Source of the DNA: JAJDOJ01 sp034722015
Lineage (GTDB): Bacteria > Pseudomonadota > Gammaproteobacteria > JAJDOJ01
Length of the DNA: 64,000 bases
Assembly (NCBI GenBank): GCA_034722015.1
Contig: JAYENI010000089.1
Coordinates: forward strand, 1 to 64,000
Direction: 5' to 3'
Under the pieces are notes generated by a model that saw only the letters and a list, made by a program, of their open reading frames with translations, ran no database searches and was not told the DNA's origin. Positions 17,908 to 26,411 of this stretch are shown here, one piece after another. The stretch's first letter is position 1. The number at the start of each line of letters is the position of its first letter. The position numbers were made by a program, and so were the translations under genes.

Positions 17908-20220
17908 CTATCGAGAGCTTTTCAGCCGCACCTCACCGGCAAAGCGACTGGCGGCGGCCACGCTCCACGGAATGACCCTTTCAGGGGGTAACGGCCTGCT
18001 GATATGGAAACCCTGCAGGGTGTCACAACCCAAACCGGAAAGCTGACGATAGATCGGTTCGCTCTGCACGCCTTCGGCGACGACCCTGATCCCTAGATCG
18101 TGCCCCAGATCGATGGTCGCCCGGACGATCTTTTCGGCATCCGTATCGGTCTCCATCTCCATCACGAAGGACTTGTCTATCTTGATGCAGTGGACCGGCA
18201 GTTTTCTTAGCCGGGCAAGCGACGCCTGACCGGTGCCGAAGTCGTCTATCGCGACCGTAAAACCCGCATCTGCGAGCAGTTTTATATTGGTCTGGACCCG
18301 ATCCACATCCTGCATCACACCACTTTCGGTCACCTCGATGATGATCGAGGCAGCCGGAACACCGTGGACCTGCAGCTGCGACTCGAGCCGGCCAATCAGC
18401 ATCGTGTCCTGCATGTCGGACATGGAAACATTGACGCCGACCTTGATCGCCGGCTGGAAACGACGCCAGCGTGCCAGGTCACTGCACACCAGGCCGAATA
18501 CCCGGTCGCTGAGCGGACGAATCAGGTCGTTGCGCTCCGCAAGTTCGATGGCCTGCTCCACGGAGAACCGTCGAAGCTCCGGGTGGTCGCACCGGATCAG
18601 CGCCTCGTAGTAGCTGACCTGTCCGGTGGAGGCCGAAATCAGTGGCTGATAGGCCACGCGCAACCCGTCCTGCTCGATTAACTCACGCAATGCCTCGACC
18701 GGTGCATGCTCGGCGCTGGCGTTTCCGCCGTCGGCCTGTCGGTAGAGCGCGAAGAACTCCCCCTGGCGTTTGGCGTGGTACAGGGCGATGTCCGCATAGC
18801 GCATCAGGTTGGATACGTCCCGCGCATGTGCAGGATAGAGTGAGGCGCCGATGCTGAGGGTTGCGCTGATGACGTGGCCGTGGACATGAAATTCGGGATC
18901 CAGCGCGGCACGGATCTTTCCCGAGACACGACGCGTGTACTCCTCGCCGGCCCCGGGCAGGATCAGCGCGAACTCGTCGCCACCGAAACGGGCCAGCGTG
19001 TCGCTCTCGCGCAGCCCCCCCCTGATCCTGCTGGCGACCTGGCGCAACAACTCGTCTCCCACGTGATGCCCCAGGGAGTCGTTGACTTCCTTGAAACGGG
19101 TCATATCCATCATAAACACCGCCGCCTTCGACCCGGACCGTTTCCCCTGGGCGATAAACTGCTTGAGTCGATCCTCGAACAGCGCCCGGTTGTAGAGTCC
19201 CGTCAACGGATCGGTAATCGCCTGCCGCTCCAGGGTCTCGTAGAGGTCCCCCAGGGCCGAAAAACTGATCAGGCGCTGATCCGGTGAAGTTTCTCCCAGG
19301 GTTCCGGCCTGGATCTGCATACGCAGGCGATTCAGCGGAACGAAGATGAATTTCTTGAGGAAAAGCAGGGCAATCAGCACCGTGAGGCAGATGACCACGA
19401 CGTTAACCGCGATCAGGCGCCTCTCGGTAAAATCCAGACGTTCCTGCAATCTGGACAGGGGTTTCGCTACGAGGATATGCAGGGCCGTATCCCCTTTCTC
19501 GTCGGGTAATACGTAGTCCGCGACGAGCAGGGGCATTTCCGGAGACGAATTCCATTCCGGTGATTCATACACCACCTCGCCTCCGCTAAGGACGAGGCGC
19601 ACTGGCATACCGAGTTCCGGTCCCACCCCCTCCAGCGTCATGACGGGATCCAGGGCCAGCAAAAGATATCCGAACGGCCTCAGCCCACCCACTGGTACCA
19701 GCGATGCGTAGTACGGTCTCCCGTCATGGACACATACACCCTCGAGAACTTGCAGACGCTCGGCCCCTTGCCGGGTTGCGGCTCGAGAAATGAGCTCGGG
19801 ACACCATCCGTAGGCAGCCGCATCCGGCGAGGAGACCTTGGTCGCCCCGCCGATGTAACCGAGCGCGCCGTCGTACAGGCCGAGTTTCACGATCCTGATG
19901 ACATTTGCCGTGACGGCGCCTTGTCGGAACTGGGTCGACAAAGCCAAAGTGACAGGGCCGGGATCGGCGCCGCGAAGGGCTTCACGGACCTCCGGATCTT
20001 TCTGTATACCCAACCCGACTTCGCTCAATATCGCTCCGGCGTGCTTGATCTGGTTGTGCACCTCCAGACCGGTAATTTCCTCCAGAGACTCCCGCTGGAA
20101 GTCGATGTTCAGCTCGCGATAGACACCCATTGTGTTGAAGGACAGCACGGCGCCGATCAGGCCGGTGATGACAATGGCCAGGACCAGGCCTGCCTGAATC
20201 GTCAGTCGAAACACGCTCAC
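17908..20220 (-). CDS. Membrane-bound GGDEF-EAL protein (cyclic-di-GMP)
   Basis: 770 residues with a GTG start. A membrane helix (about 8-30), a periplasmic sensor domain of about 240 residues, a second helix (about 272-292) and a HAMP-like linker precede GGDEF (about 335-495, motif GGDEF intact) and EAL (about 510-750). The EAL domain keeps YEALIR, the Asn of GVNVS, IEVTES, DDFGTG, the Lys of IKIDKSF, AEGV and LQGFHIS, so phosphodiesterase activity is plausible; the intact GGDEF may be active or a GTP sensor. The GAPES/LapD-like architecture suggests an input read outside the cytoplasm. It is followed only by the convergent nfi. Confidence 0.93.
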   Translation of the reverse strand: MSVFRLTIQAGLVLAIVITGLIGAVLSFNTMGVYRELNIDFQRESLEEITGLEVHNQIKHAGAILSEVGLGIQKDPEVREALRGADPGPVTLALSTQFRQGAVTANVIRIVKLGLYDGALGYIGGATKVSSPDAAAYGWCPELISRAATRQGAERLQVLEGVCVHDGRPYYASLVPVGGLRPFGYLLLALDPVMTLEGVGPELGMPVRLVLSGGEVVYESPEWNSSPEMPLLVADYVLPDEKGDTALHILVAKPLSRLQERLDFTERRLIAVNVVVICLTVLIALLFLKKFIFVPLNRLRMQIQAGTLGETSPDQRLISFSALGDLYETLERQAITDPLTGLYNRALFEDRLKQFIAQGKRSGSKAAVFMMDMTRFKEVNDSLGHHVGDELLRQVASRIRGGLRESDTLARFGGDEFALILPGAGEEYTRRVSGKIRAALDPEFHVHGHVISATLSIGASLYPAHARDVSNLMRYADIALYHAKRQGEFFALYRQADGGNASAEHAPVEALRELIEQDGLRVAYQPLISASTGQVSYYEALIRCDHPELRRFSVEQAIELAERNDLIRPLSDRVFGLVCSDLARWRRFQPAIKVGVNVSMSDMQDTMLIGRLESQLQVHGVPAASIIIEVTESGVMQDVDRVQTNIKLLADAGFTVAIDDFGTGQASLARLRKLPVHCIKIDKSFVMEMETDTDAEKIVRATIDLGHDLGIRVVAEGVQSEPIYRQLSGLGCDTLQGFHISRPLPPERVIPWSVAAASRFAGEVRLKSSR

Positions 20221-20311
20221 AAGGTCTGCGCGCCCTTGGGGGCGGACCGCGCCCAGGCAACGAACCGTTGATGCAGGCCGCGAAGGGCGGGACCGAGACC
20301 GTGCTGAATGC

Positions 20312-20746
20312 TCATTTCACGAGCGGAAACCGCTTCGCCTGCCATTCCTCGACACCACCACGAAACCAGTAGAGCCGCCGGTAGCCGCAATCCCGCGCGA
20401 TCTTGACCGCTATATCGCTCCGGTCGCAGTTCACACCGTTACAGTAGAACACCATCGGCGTGTCAATTTGCGGTGCCAGCTCACCCAGGCTATCGCAATT
20501 CGTATCGCTGTCGACCAGGTTGACGGAACCCTCAATGTAGCCTTTGGCATGATCCATGGCCATTCGCGCGTCGACGATGAGCAGCGATGGGCTGGATTGC
20601 GCGATGTCCGCCAGCCCCTCTGCATCGATGGTCTTGGCTCCCCGAATGTGCTCGGGGCTGTTGTACTCGAACGACCAGGTTGTCAACGGGGTCGCCAGGG
20701 CAATCAGAATACCCGGCAACACGAGGAGACGAGTGAACAGCTTCAC
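20312..20746 (-). CDS. Periplasmic rhodanese-like protein
   Basis: 144 residues from a GTG at 20746 that places an N-terminal signal peptide (KLFTRLLVLPGILIALATPL) at the start; the longer frame is rejected. A single rhodanese domain has the substrate loop YCNGVNCDRS with the catalytic Cys at its expected place and a second Cys five residues on. It likely transfers sulfane sulfur or binds sulfur in the periplasm. It lies 91 bp upstream, in transcription order, of the GGDEF-EAL gene, which may be co-transcribed. Confidence 0.85.
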   Translation of the reverse strand: MKLFTRLLVLPGILIALATPLTTWSFEYNSPEHIRGAKTIDAEGLADIAQSSPSLLIVDARMAMDHAKGYIEGSVNLVDSDTNCDSLGELAPQIDTPMVFYCNGVNCDRSDIAVKIARDCGYRRLYWFRGGVEEWQAKRFPLVK

Positions 20747-20921
20747 CGAAACCACCCCCTGTATCCTGTCGGCCCGGCAGAAAAAACCGGGACTGTCGCG
20801 CCTCGCCGGCCGGATAATTCCGGGCACATCGAGGTGGATGTGACCGATGGCTGGGCACAGCGTAAAAATATAGCGTAGTCAACCCACTACATATAACCAT
20901 TCGGCCGGAAAGCGCAACCGT

Positions 20922-21830
20922 TTATCCGGTTCGCCTGGACCAGTACGCGGCAAGTGCCGACCCCGAAAGGTTGTGCCAGATGGAGAAAAGTGCCCCCGGC
21001 AGGGCCGACGAGGCGGAAAAATACTTGATCGCCAATGCCACCGCCAGGCCCGAATTCTGCATTCCAACCTCGATCGAGAGCGTTCGAGAGATTTTCTCAT
21101 CCATTGACAGCAGGCGCGGTAGCCAGTAACCGAAGACGAGCCCCACGGTGTTGTGCGAAACGACCGCGAACATGGCAACGGCCGCGACCTCATCCATGCG
21201 GTCTCGGTTCAGTGCAACGATGATCGCAATGATCAGGATGATCGCAGCGACCGACAACAATGGAAATACCTGCTTGACTCGACCCAACCGGTACCCGGCC
21301 ACCGTATTGACCAGTACCCCGGCGGATACCGGGACAATGATAAAGCGGAACACGTCGAACAGCATCGCGGTGACGGGTACGTCGACCGACTGGCCCGCGT
21401 AGACCAGGGTCAGCAACGGTGTGGCGATCACTGCCAGTAGCGTCGAAATTGCGGTCAGGGAGATCGACAGAGCAAGGTCACCGCGGGCCAGGTAACAGAT
21501 CACGTTCGACGCGGTGCCGCCCGGGCTGGCCCCCACAAGCACCATTCCTGCGAGTAGTGCCGCCGACAAATCCAGACCTCGGGAGATCGCCCAGGCGAAA
21601 AGGGGCATCAACCCGTACTGCATCACCACGCCCAGCGCGATGACTCCCGGCCGACGCAACACGCCGGCGAAATGACGTGGCGTGAGCGTCATACCCATAC
21701 CCAGCATGACCATTCCGAGCAGGTAGACGATGAATGACTTCAGCCCGACAAACCACTCCGGATGCAGAAACGCCACGGCGGAGAGTGCAATCGCCCACAC
21801 CGGGAACAGTGCCGTCGTACGCTCGATCAA
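20922..21830 (-). CDS. Bile acid:sodium symporter (BASS/SBF) family transporter
   Basis: 302 residues with 8-10 hydrophobic helices. Conserved BASS features are visible: LLGMVMLGMGMTLTPRHF near the N-terminus, GASPGGTASNVICYLARGD (the crossover helix and sodium-site region), and IEVGMQNSGLAVALA in the second half. Bacterial members take up small organic anions such as pantoate or keto acids; the substrate cannot be deduced here. It is divergent from the SnoaL-like gene. Confidence 0.9.
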   Translation of the reverse strand: MIERTTALFPVWAIALSAVAFLHPEWFVGLKSFIVYLLGMVMLGMGMTLTPRHFAGVLRRPGVIALGVVMQYGLMPLFAWAISRGLDLSAALLAGMVLVGASPGGTASNVICYLARGDLALSISLTAISTLLAVIATPLLTLVYAGQSVDVPVTAMLFDVFRFIIVPVSAGVLVNTVAGYRLGRVKQVFPLLSVAAIILIIAIIVALNRDRMDEVAAVAMFAVVSHNTVGLVFGYWLPRLLSMDEKISRTLSIEVGMQNSGLAVALAIKYFSASSALPGALFSIWHNLSGSALAAYWSRRTG

Positions 21831-22241
21831 GAAAAATCCGCTCTGATCCTGCGCGTGTCGGATGACAGCGCCGGGTGGTCAATGAGTCCGTTGGGGGGGA
21901 TGGCGCCCGCACCAGTGTCCGGGGCCCGCCATCTGAACCGTCCGGCTGTACGGTAGTCCACCGACGATGGTCCCGTCCAACGTGCGGTCGGACAAGGGCG
22001 TCCGCTGGCAACGACTGTGCGCATACCCTAACATAGGCGCTTTTCCGGTTGCCGCCCCGTACGAGGCGATCGCGCTGTCCGTTAACCGACGCGCACTTCC
22101 CTGCGCTTCCCCGAGGGACTTGCGTGCAGGGGCGTTCCGGACGATTCTATCCGCTTCGGCGCCGCGTCAGGAACTGGCCCAAGAGGCTCTGCACGGGACA
22201 GGGCCGGCCAGGAAGTATCGCGCAAGGAGGACGATTACGTC
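21831..22241. other. Intergenic region between divergent BASS transporter and SnoaL-like genes
   Basis: About 410 bp without a supportable gene. It must contain the two divergent promoters. The only clear signal is the AGGAGG ribosome site about 10 bases ahead of the SnoaL-like ATG. The open frames seen here on either strand are extensions or antisense shadows. Confidence 0.4.
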
Positions 22242-22667
22242 ATGTCGGGAAACGATTCCGGATTCGCTACACCGCAAGAGGCCGAGAACGCCTTTTACCG
22301 AGCGTTCGAAAGGGGCGACATTAGCTCCATGATGGCCGTCTGGTCTGAAGACGACACCACCGTGTGCATTCATCCGGGCGGCCCGCGCATTGAGGGACTG
22401 CACGACATCCGGGAAAGCTGGGAACAGATATTCGCGGTCGACAATGATCTCAAATTCATTTTGACGGATAACCAGTACACCCGGGATGCGCTGCTATCGA
22501 TTCATCAGGTCAGGGAAAGCATCGAGATCGACGGCGTCCTGCAGGGCACCGTACTGGCGACAAACATCTACCAGTTCGTCGACGGCAGCTGGCGAATGCT
22601 CCTGCATCACGCTTCTGCCGACCCCTTGGGTACGATCGAGTCTCCAGAAGGCGAAACGCTGCACTGA
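22242..22667 (+). CDS. SnoaL/NTF2-like protein
   Basis: 141 residues. The N-terminal helix pair (TPQEAENAFYRAFERGDISSMMAVWSED) and following strands (VCIHPGGPRIEGLHDIRESWEQIF) are characteristic of SnoaL-like cone-shaped domains often annotated as SnoaL_3 or DUF4440-type. Members are small isomerases, hydrolases or ligand-binding domains, so the function cannot be assigned. It has a strong AGGAGG site and is followed 36 bp later by the gamma-glutamyltranspeptidase gene, probably in one operon. Confidence 0.8.
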   Translation: MSGNDSGFATPQEAENAFYRAFERGDISSMMAVWSEDDTTVCIHPGGPRIEGLHDIRESWEQIFAVDNDLKFILTDNQYTRDALLSIHQVRESIEIDGVLQGTVLATNIYQFVDGSWRMLLHHASADPLGTIESPEGETLH

Positions 22668-22703
22668 CCGGCACGACGCGACAAACTCCGAAATCACGTT
22701 CAG

Positions 22704-24260
22704 ATGGCCAATAAGGGAATCGTCGCAGCCGGACACGATCTGACCCTGCAGGCCGCCGCTCTCATGCTCGAAGAAGGAGGCAACGCCTTCGACGCCATTA
22801 TCGCGGCTCACCTCATGGCATGCGTTGCGGAGCCGGTCCTGGCTTCGCTCGGTGGAGGCGGCTTCCTGCTTGCATACCCCAATTCCCGGAGTCCCGTCAT
22901 ATACGACTTCTTTGCGCACACCCCAAGGCGCAAGCGCAGGGTGGAAGAACTCGATTTTCGACCGATCGTGGCGGATTTCGGAACGGCCCAACAGGAATTT
23001 CACATCGGGCAGGGAACCATCGCCACCCCCGGTTCGGTCCGCGGCCTGTTCCGGATACACCGCGACCTGGGGACACTTCCACTGACAGTGATCTCCGCAC
23101 CCGCGGCCGAGGCGGCGCGCAAGGGCGTGACGCTCAACGCGCTGCAGGCCTACATATTCAGTATCGTAAGCCCCATCTACACCGCGACACCCGGGGCCTC
23201 ACAGATATTCGAAAGCCGCCAAACGCCGGGGCAACTGATGACGGAGGGCGAAGTCATTCACCAGCCCGAACTCGCCGACGTCCTGGAGGTCCTGGCGATC
23301 GAGGGCGAGGCGTTGTTCTACCGCGGTGAGATCGCCGCAAGAATCCTGGTGGAATGCCGCGACGGTGGGGGCCACCTTACCGGAGACGATCTGGAAAACT
23401 ACGATGTCGTCCTCCGTGAACCGCTTGCCCTCAATTATCATGAATCGAGAATCCTGACCAACCCGCCACCGGCCTCGGGCGGAATTCTCATCGCATTCGC
23501 CCTTCGGCTTCTCTCGCAGTATGCAGTCGCGAATTATGGCTTCGGTCGGGGCGCCTGGCTGGAATTGCTTTCGGATATCATGTTCCAGACCAACCGTGCC
23601 CGGGTGGAAGCACTCACCGGCAATTCAACGGATAGCATAATCGACGAAAAACGGTTACTGGATCCGGAATTCCTCGACCGCTACCGGTCGGAGGTGGCAG
23701 GCAGGCATGGTGCCATACGGGGCACAACGCACATCAGCGTCATCGACGCCGAAGGCAACGCGGCTTCGATGACCATCTCCAACGGAGAAGGCTGCGGCAG
23801 CATCGTCAAGGACACCGGGATCATGCTGAACAACATGCTGGGAGAGGATGACCTCAATCCCGGCGGATATCATCTTTGGCGCGCCGACCGGCGCCTGACG
23901 TCCATGATGACACCAACGCTCCTCGAGATTCCGAACCGTGGCGTGTTCGTTACCGGCTCGGGCGGGTCGAACCGGATTCGCAGCGCCGTTTTGCAGGTGC
24001 TGGTGAACCTGATCGACTTTGGGATGGACATCGAGGCAGCGGTTCGTGCGCCACGCATTCACGTTGAGGGCGACAAGCTCAGCGCGGAAGGCGGATTCGC
24101 GGCGGCGGAACTCGAAGACCTGATGAAGCGATTTCCCGATCATGAGATCTGGGATGACTTGAACCTGTTCTTCGGCGGAGCGCACAGCGTTGCCCACCTG
24201 GCATCGGGCTATCAGGGAATCGGCGATCCCCGCAGGGGCGGTGTTTGCCGCACTGTCTAG
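22704..24260 (+). CDS. Gamma-glutamyltranspeptidase-like enzyme without signal peptide
   Basis: 518 residues of the Ntn-hydrolase GGT family. The start NKGIVAAGHDLTLQAAALMLEEGGNAFDA and ASLGGGGFLL are family motifs. The self-cleavage/nucleophile Thr is in GTTHISVIDAEGNAA (about residue 349), and GSGGSNRIRSAV follows. There is no N-terminal signal peptide, whereas classic glutathione-degrading GGTs are periplasmic, so this one probably acts in the cytosol, on glutathione, its conjugates or another gamma-glutamyl compound. It may be co-transcribed with the SnoaL-like gene and converges on the CysK-glutaredoxin fusion. Confidence 0.88.
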   Translation: MANKGIVAAGHDLTLQAAALMLEEGGNAFDAIIAAHLMACVAEPVLASLGGGGFLLAYPNSRSPVIYDFFAHTPRRKRRVEELDFRPIVADFGTAQQEFHIGQGTIATPGSVRGLFRIHRDLGTLPLTVISAPAAEAARKGVTLNALQAYIFSIVSPIYTATPGASQIFESRQTPGQLMTEGEVIHQPELADVLEVLAIEGEALFYRGEIAARILVECRDGGGHLTGDDLENYDVVLREPLALNYHESRILTNPPPASGGILIAFALRLLSQYAVANYGFGRGAWLELLSDIMFQTNRARVEALTGNSTDSIIDEKRLLDPEFLDRYRSEVAGRHGAIRGTTHISVIDAEGNAASMTISNGEGCGSIVKDTGIMLNNMLGEDDLNPGGYHLWRADRRLTSMMTPTLLEIPNRGVFVTGSGGSNRIRSAVLQVLVNLIDFGMDIEAAVRAPRIHVEGDKLSAEGGFAAAELEDLMKRFPDHEIWDDLNLFFGGAHSVAHLASGYQGIGDPRRGGVCRTV

Positions 24261-24300
24261 AGACGAACGTCCCGGCTCGTCGTCCAGCGGGTCAATCCGG

Positions 24301-25788
24301 TCACCTCGGATGTAACCAGGACGGAAAGAATGAGTAGGGGTCCAGTGTCTCGTCGCAGGTACCGGTAATTCCGTTTTCTTTCAGTCGTGCCTGCAGGCTG
24401 CCCTTGCTGAAGCCTTCGAGGACTTCGGTGCAACCGCCGATGAACGTCCCTCCGATAAACACCTGAGGTATGGTCTCGCAGCCCGTCCTCGCGGTAAGCG
24501 CGGCACGTATCTTTCCTCCCCGGTCATCCTCCTGATACGCCACCGAATCCAGGTCAACGGACCGGTAGGGAATCCCGCACTTGGTGAACAGCTTGCGTAT
24601 CGACCAGCAGAACTCGCACCATTCGAGCGCGAACACGACAACGGGTTGGTCTGGATCGTTGACCATCCCCTCGACAAACGCCTCGGTCTCCGCGGTGGCG
24701 CCCGGCGCCTCTCCCACGTCCTCGTCCGGTGTCGAAGGCGTCACATCAAATCGGTATCCGGGTGTGGACCTCGAGATCCCGACCTCATCATCGGTCATGT
24801 CCACCGGGATGTCCTCGAAAAGCGGTGTACTGAGATATCGCTCACCCGTGTCCGGCAGCATGCACAGTACGGTGCTGCCAGCAGGCAGCGTCTCGCAAAC
24901 CTTTAACGCTCCGGCCAGGGTTGCCCCGGCGGAAATCCCGGTGAATATCCCCTCCCGACGTGCCAGTTGGCGAGACAGTTCCAGCGCGTCGGCCCCCTTG
25001 ACCGGAATGATGTCGTCGATCAGGTCCTGGGTGACCGCGTCTTCCGTGAGTCCGGAGATGAAATCCGGCGTCCAGCCCTGCATCAGGTGGGGCCGGAAGC
25101 CGGGATGACTCTCTGCGGGCGCCCCCTCGGCGGTACGTCGTTGCGGGATGCCGGAGCCGAGCAGGGGGGAATTGTCCGGCTCGCAGACCACGATGCGCGT
25201 GTCCCTGCGCTTCTGCCTGAGGATTCGCGCAACGCCCTTCAACGTCCCCCCTGTTCCATAGCCGGTTACCCAGCAATCGAGTCGCTCCCCCTCGAAATCG
25301 TCCAGGATCTCGCGGGCGGTGGTCCTCGAGTGAATCTCGGCATTGGCCTCGTTTTCGAACTGACGGCACAGAAACCAGCCGTGCTTCGCAGCCAGTTCGA
25401 CGGCCTTCGCCAGCATGCCGCTCCCCATCTCCGACGCCGGGGTCAACACGACCTTCGCGCCCAGAAAACGCATCAGTTTGCGACGCTCGACACTGAAGTT
25501 CTCCGCCATGGTCACGACCAGCGGGTATCCCTTGTGCGCGCACACCATCGCCAGCCCGATGCCGGTATTGCCGCTCGTGGCCTCGATCACGGTCTGCCCG
25601 GGTTTCAGACGTCCCTTGCGCTCCGCGTCCTCAATCACACCAAGGGCCAGCCGGTCCTTGACCGAACTCATTGGATTGAACGCCTCGAGCTTGGCGTAGA
25701 GATTGATTTCCTCCGGGCCCAGCTTGTTGATTTTGACAACGGGTGTACGCCCGATGGTACCGAGGATGTCATCAAACCTGTTTTTCAT
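24301..25788 (-). CDS. Cysteine synthase-type PLP enzyme fused to a glutaredoxin domain
   Basis: 495 residues in two parts. Residues 1-330 are an OASS/CBS-type PLP enzyme: IGRTPVV, the PLP Lys in NPMSSVKDRLAL (about 44), EATSGNTGIGLA, and the phosphate loop GYGTGGTLKG. After a linker of about 60 residues, residues 390-480 form a glutaredoxin: FALEWCEFCWSIRKLF with a CxxC active site, and the glutathione-binding IPQVFIGGTFIGGCTE. Such a fusion would couple thiol redox chemistry to cysteine or related S-compound synthesis. A stand-alone grxC is missing from its usual place beside secB in this window. Confidence 0.9.
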   Translation of the reverse strand: MKNRFDDILGTIGRTPVVKINKLGPEEINLYAKLEAFNPMSSVKDRLALGVIEDAERKGRLKPGQTVIEATSGNTGIGLAMVCAHKGYPLVVTMAENFSVERRKLMRFLGAKVVLTPASEMGSGMLAKAVELAAKHGWFLCRQFENEANAEIHSRTTAREILDDFEGERLDCWVTGYGTGGTLKGVARILRQKRRDTRIVVCEPDNSPLLGSGIPQRRTAEGAPAESHPGFRPHLMQGWTPDFISGLTEDAVTQDLIDDIIPVKGADALELSRQLARREGIFTGISAGATLAGALKVCETLPAGSTVLCMLPDTGERYLSTPLFEDIPVDMTDDEVGISRSTPGYRFDVTPSTPDEDVGEAPGATAETEAFVEGMVNDPDQPVVVFALEWCEFCWSIRKLFTKCGIPYRSVDLDSVAYQEDDRGGKIRAALTARTGCETIPQVFIGGTFIGGCTEVLEGFSKGSLQARLKENGITGTCDETLDPYSFFPSWLHPR

Positions 25789-25850
25789 TTCGCCCCCATG
25801 AAACTGTATTTTATTTCAGCACCCGAGAACCGAACACCATCGGGGACGCA

Positions 25851-26411
25851 TCAACGTTTGACCGGGTATTTCTGCAGTTTACGCTGCAGTGTTCGGCGGT
25901 GCATGTTCAGCGCCCTCGCCGTTGCAGAGATGTTGCCCTTGTGTTCGCGCAGCACCTTTTGCAGGTGCTCCCACTCCAGGCGCTTGACCGACATCGGCGT
26001 CTCGGCCGGCGAAATTTCGGGATCCCCCTGCACACGATCGAATGCGGCGATGATGTCGTCCACCTCGGCCGGCTTGGTAAGGTAGTGGATTGCACCAAGT
26101 TTTATCGCCTCCACCGCGGTCGCAATACTCGCGTAGCCGGTCAAAACCACTATCCGGGGCCTGGGCTCCAGCGCGGCCAGGTCTCGTACCAGATCCAGAC
26201 CCGATTCGTCGCCGATTCTGAGGTCGACAAGGGCAAAATCAGGAAGGCAGGACCGGGCCAATTCCAGTGCCGCACCGATATTCCGTGCCGTCGCGACGTC
26301 GAATCCGCGCTTTGCCGTAGCCCGTGAAAGAATCGTACAGAAGTCCCTGTCGTCGTCGACGATGAGAAGACGCGGCGCTGCCCTGCCACGAGCCTCGGAT
26401 TCGACCTTCAC
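25851..26411 (-). CDS. regA: RegA/PrrA/ActR-type redox response regulator
   Basis: 186 residues. The start is the GTG at 26411, whose GTGA overlaps the stop of the kinase gene; longer frames antisense to nothing conserved are rejected. The receiver domain has DDD (acidic pocket), the phospho-accepting Asp in ALVDLRIGDESG, and KPA with the conserved Lys. A short linker leads to a Fis-like helix-turn-helix, NISATARALNMHRRTLQRKL, diagnostic of the RegA family. With RegB it would control respiration, carbon fixation or sulfur genes in response to redox state. Confidence 0.93.
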   Translation of the reverse strand: MKVESEARGRAAPRLLIVDDDRDFCTILSRATAKRGFDVATARNIGAALELARSCLPDFALVDLRIGDESGLDLVRDLAALEPRPRIVVLTGYASIATAVEAIKLGAIHYLTKPAEVDDIIAAFDRVQGDPEISPAETPMSVKRLEWEHLQKVLREHKGNISATARALNMHRRTLQRKLQKYPVKR

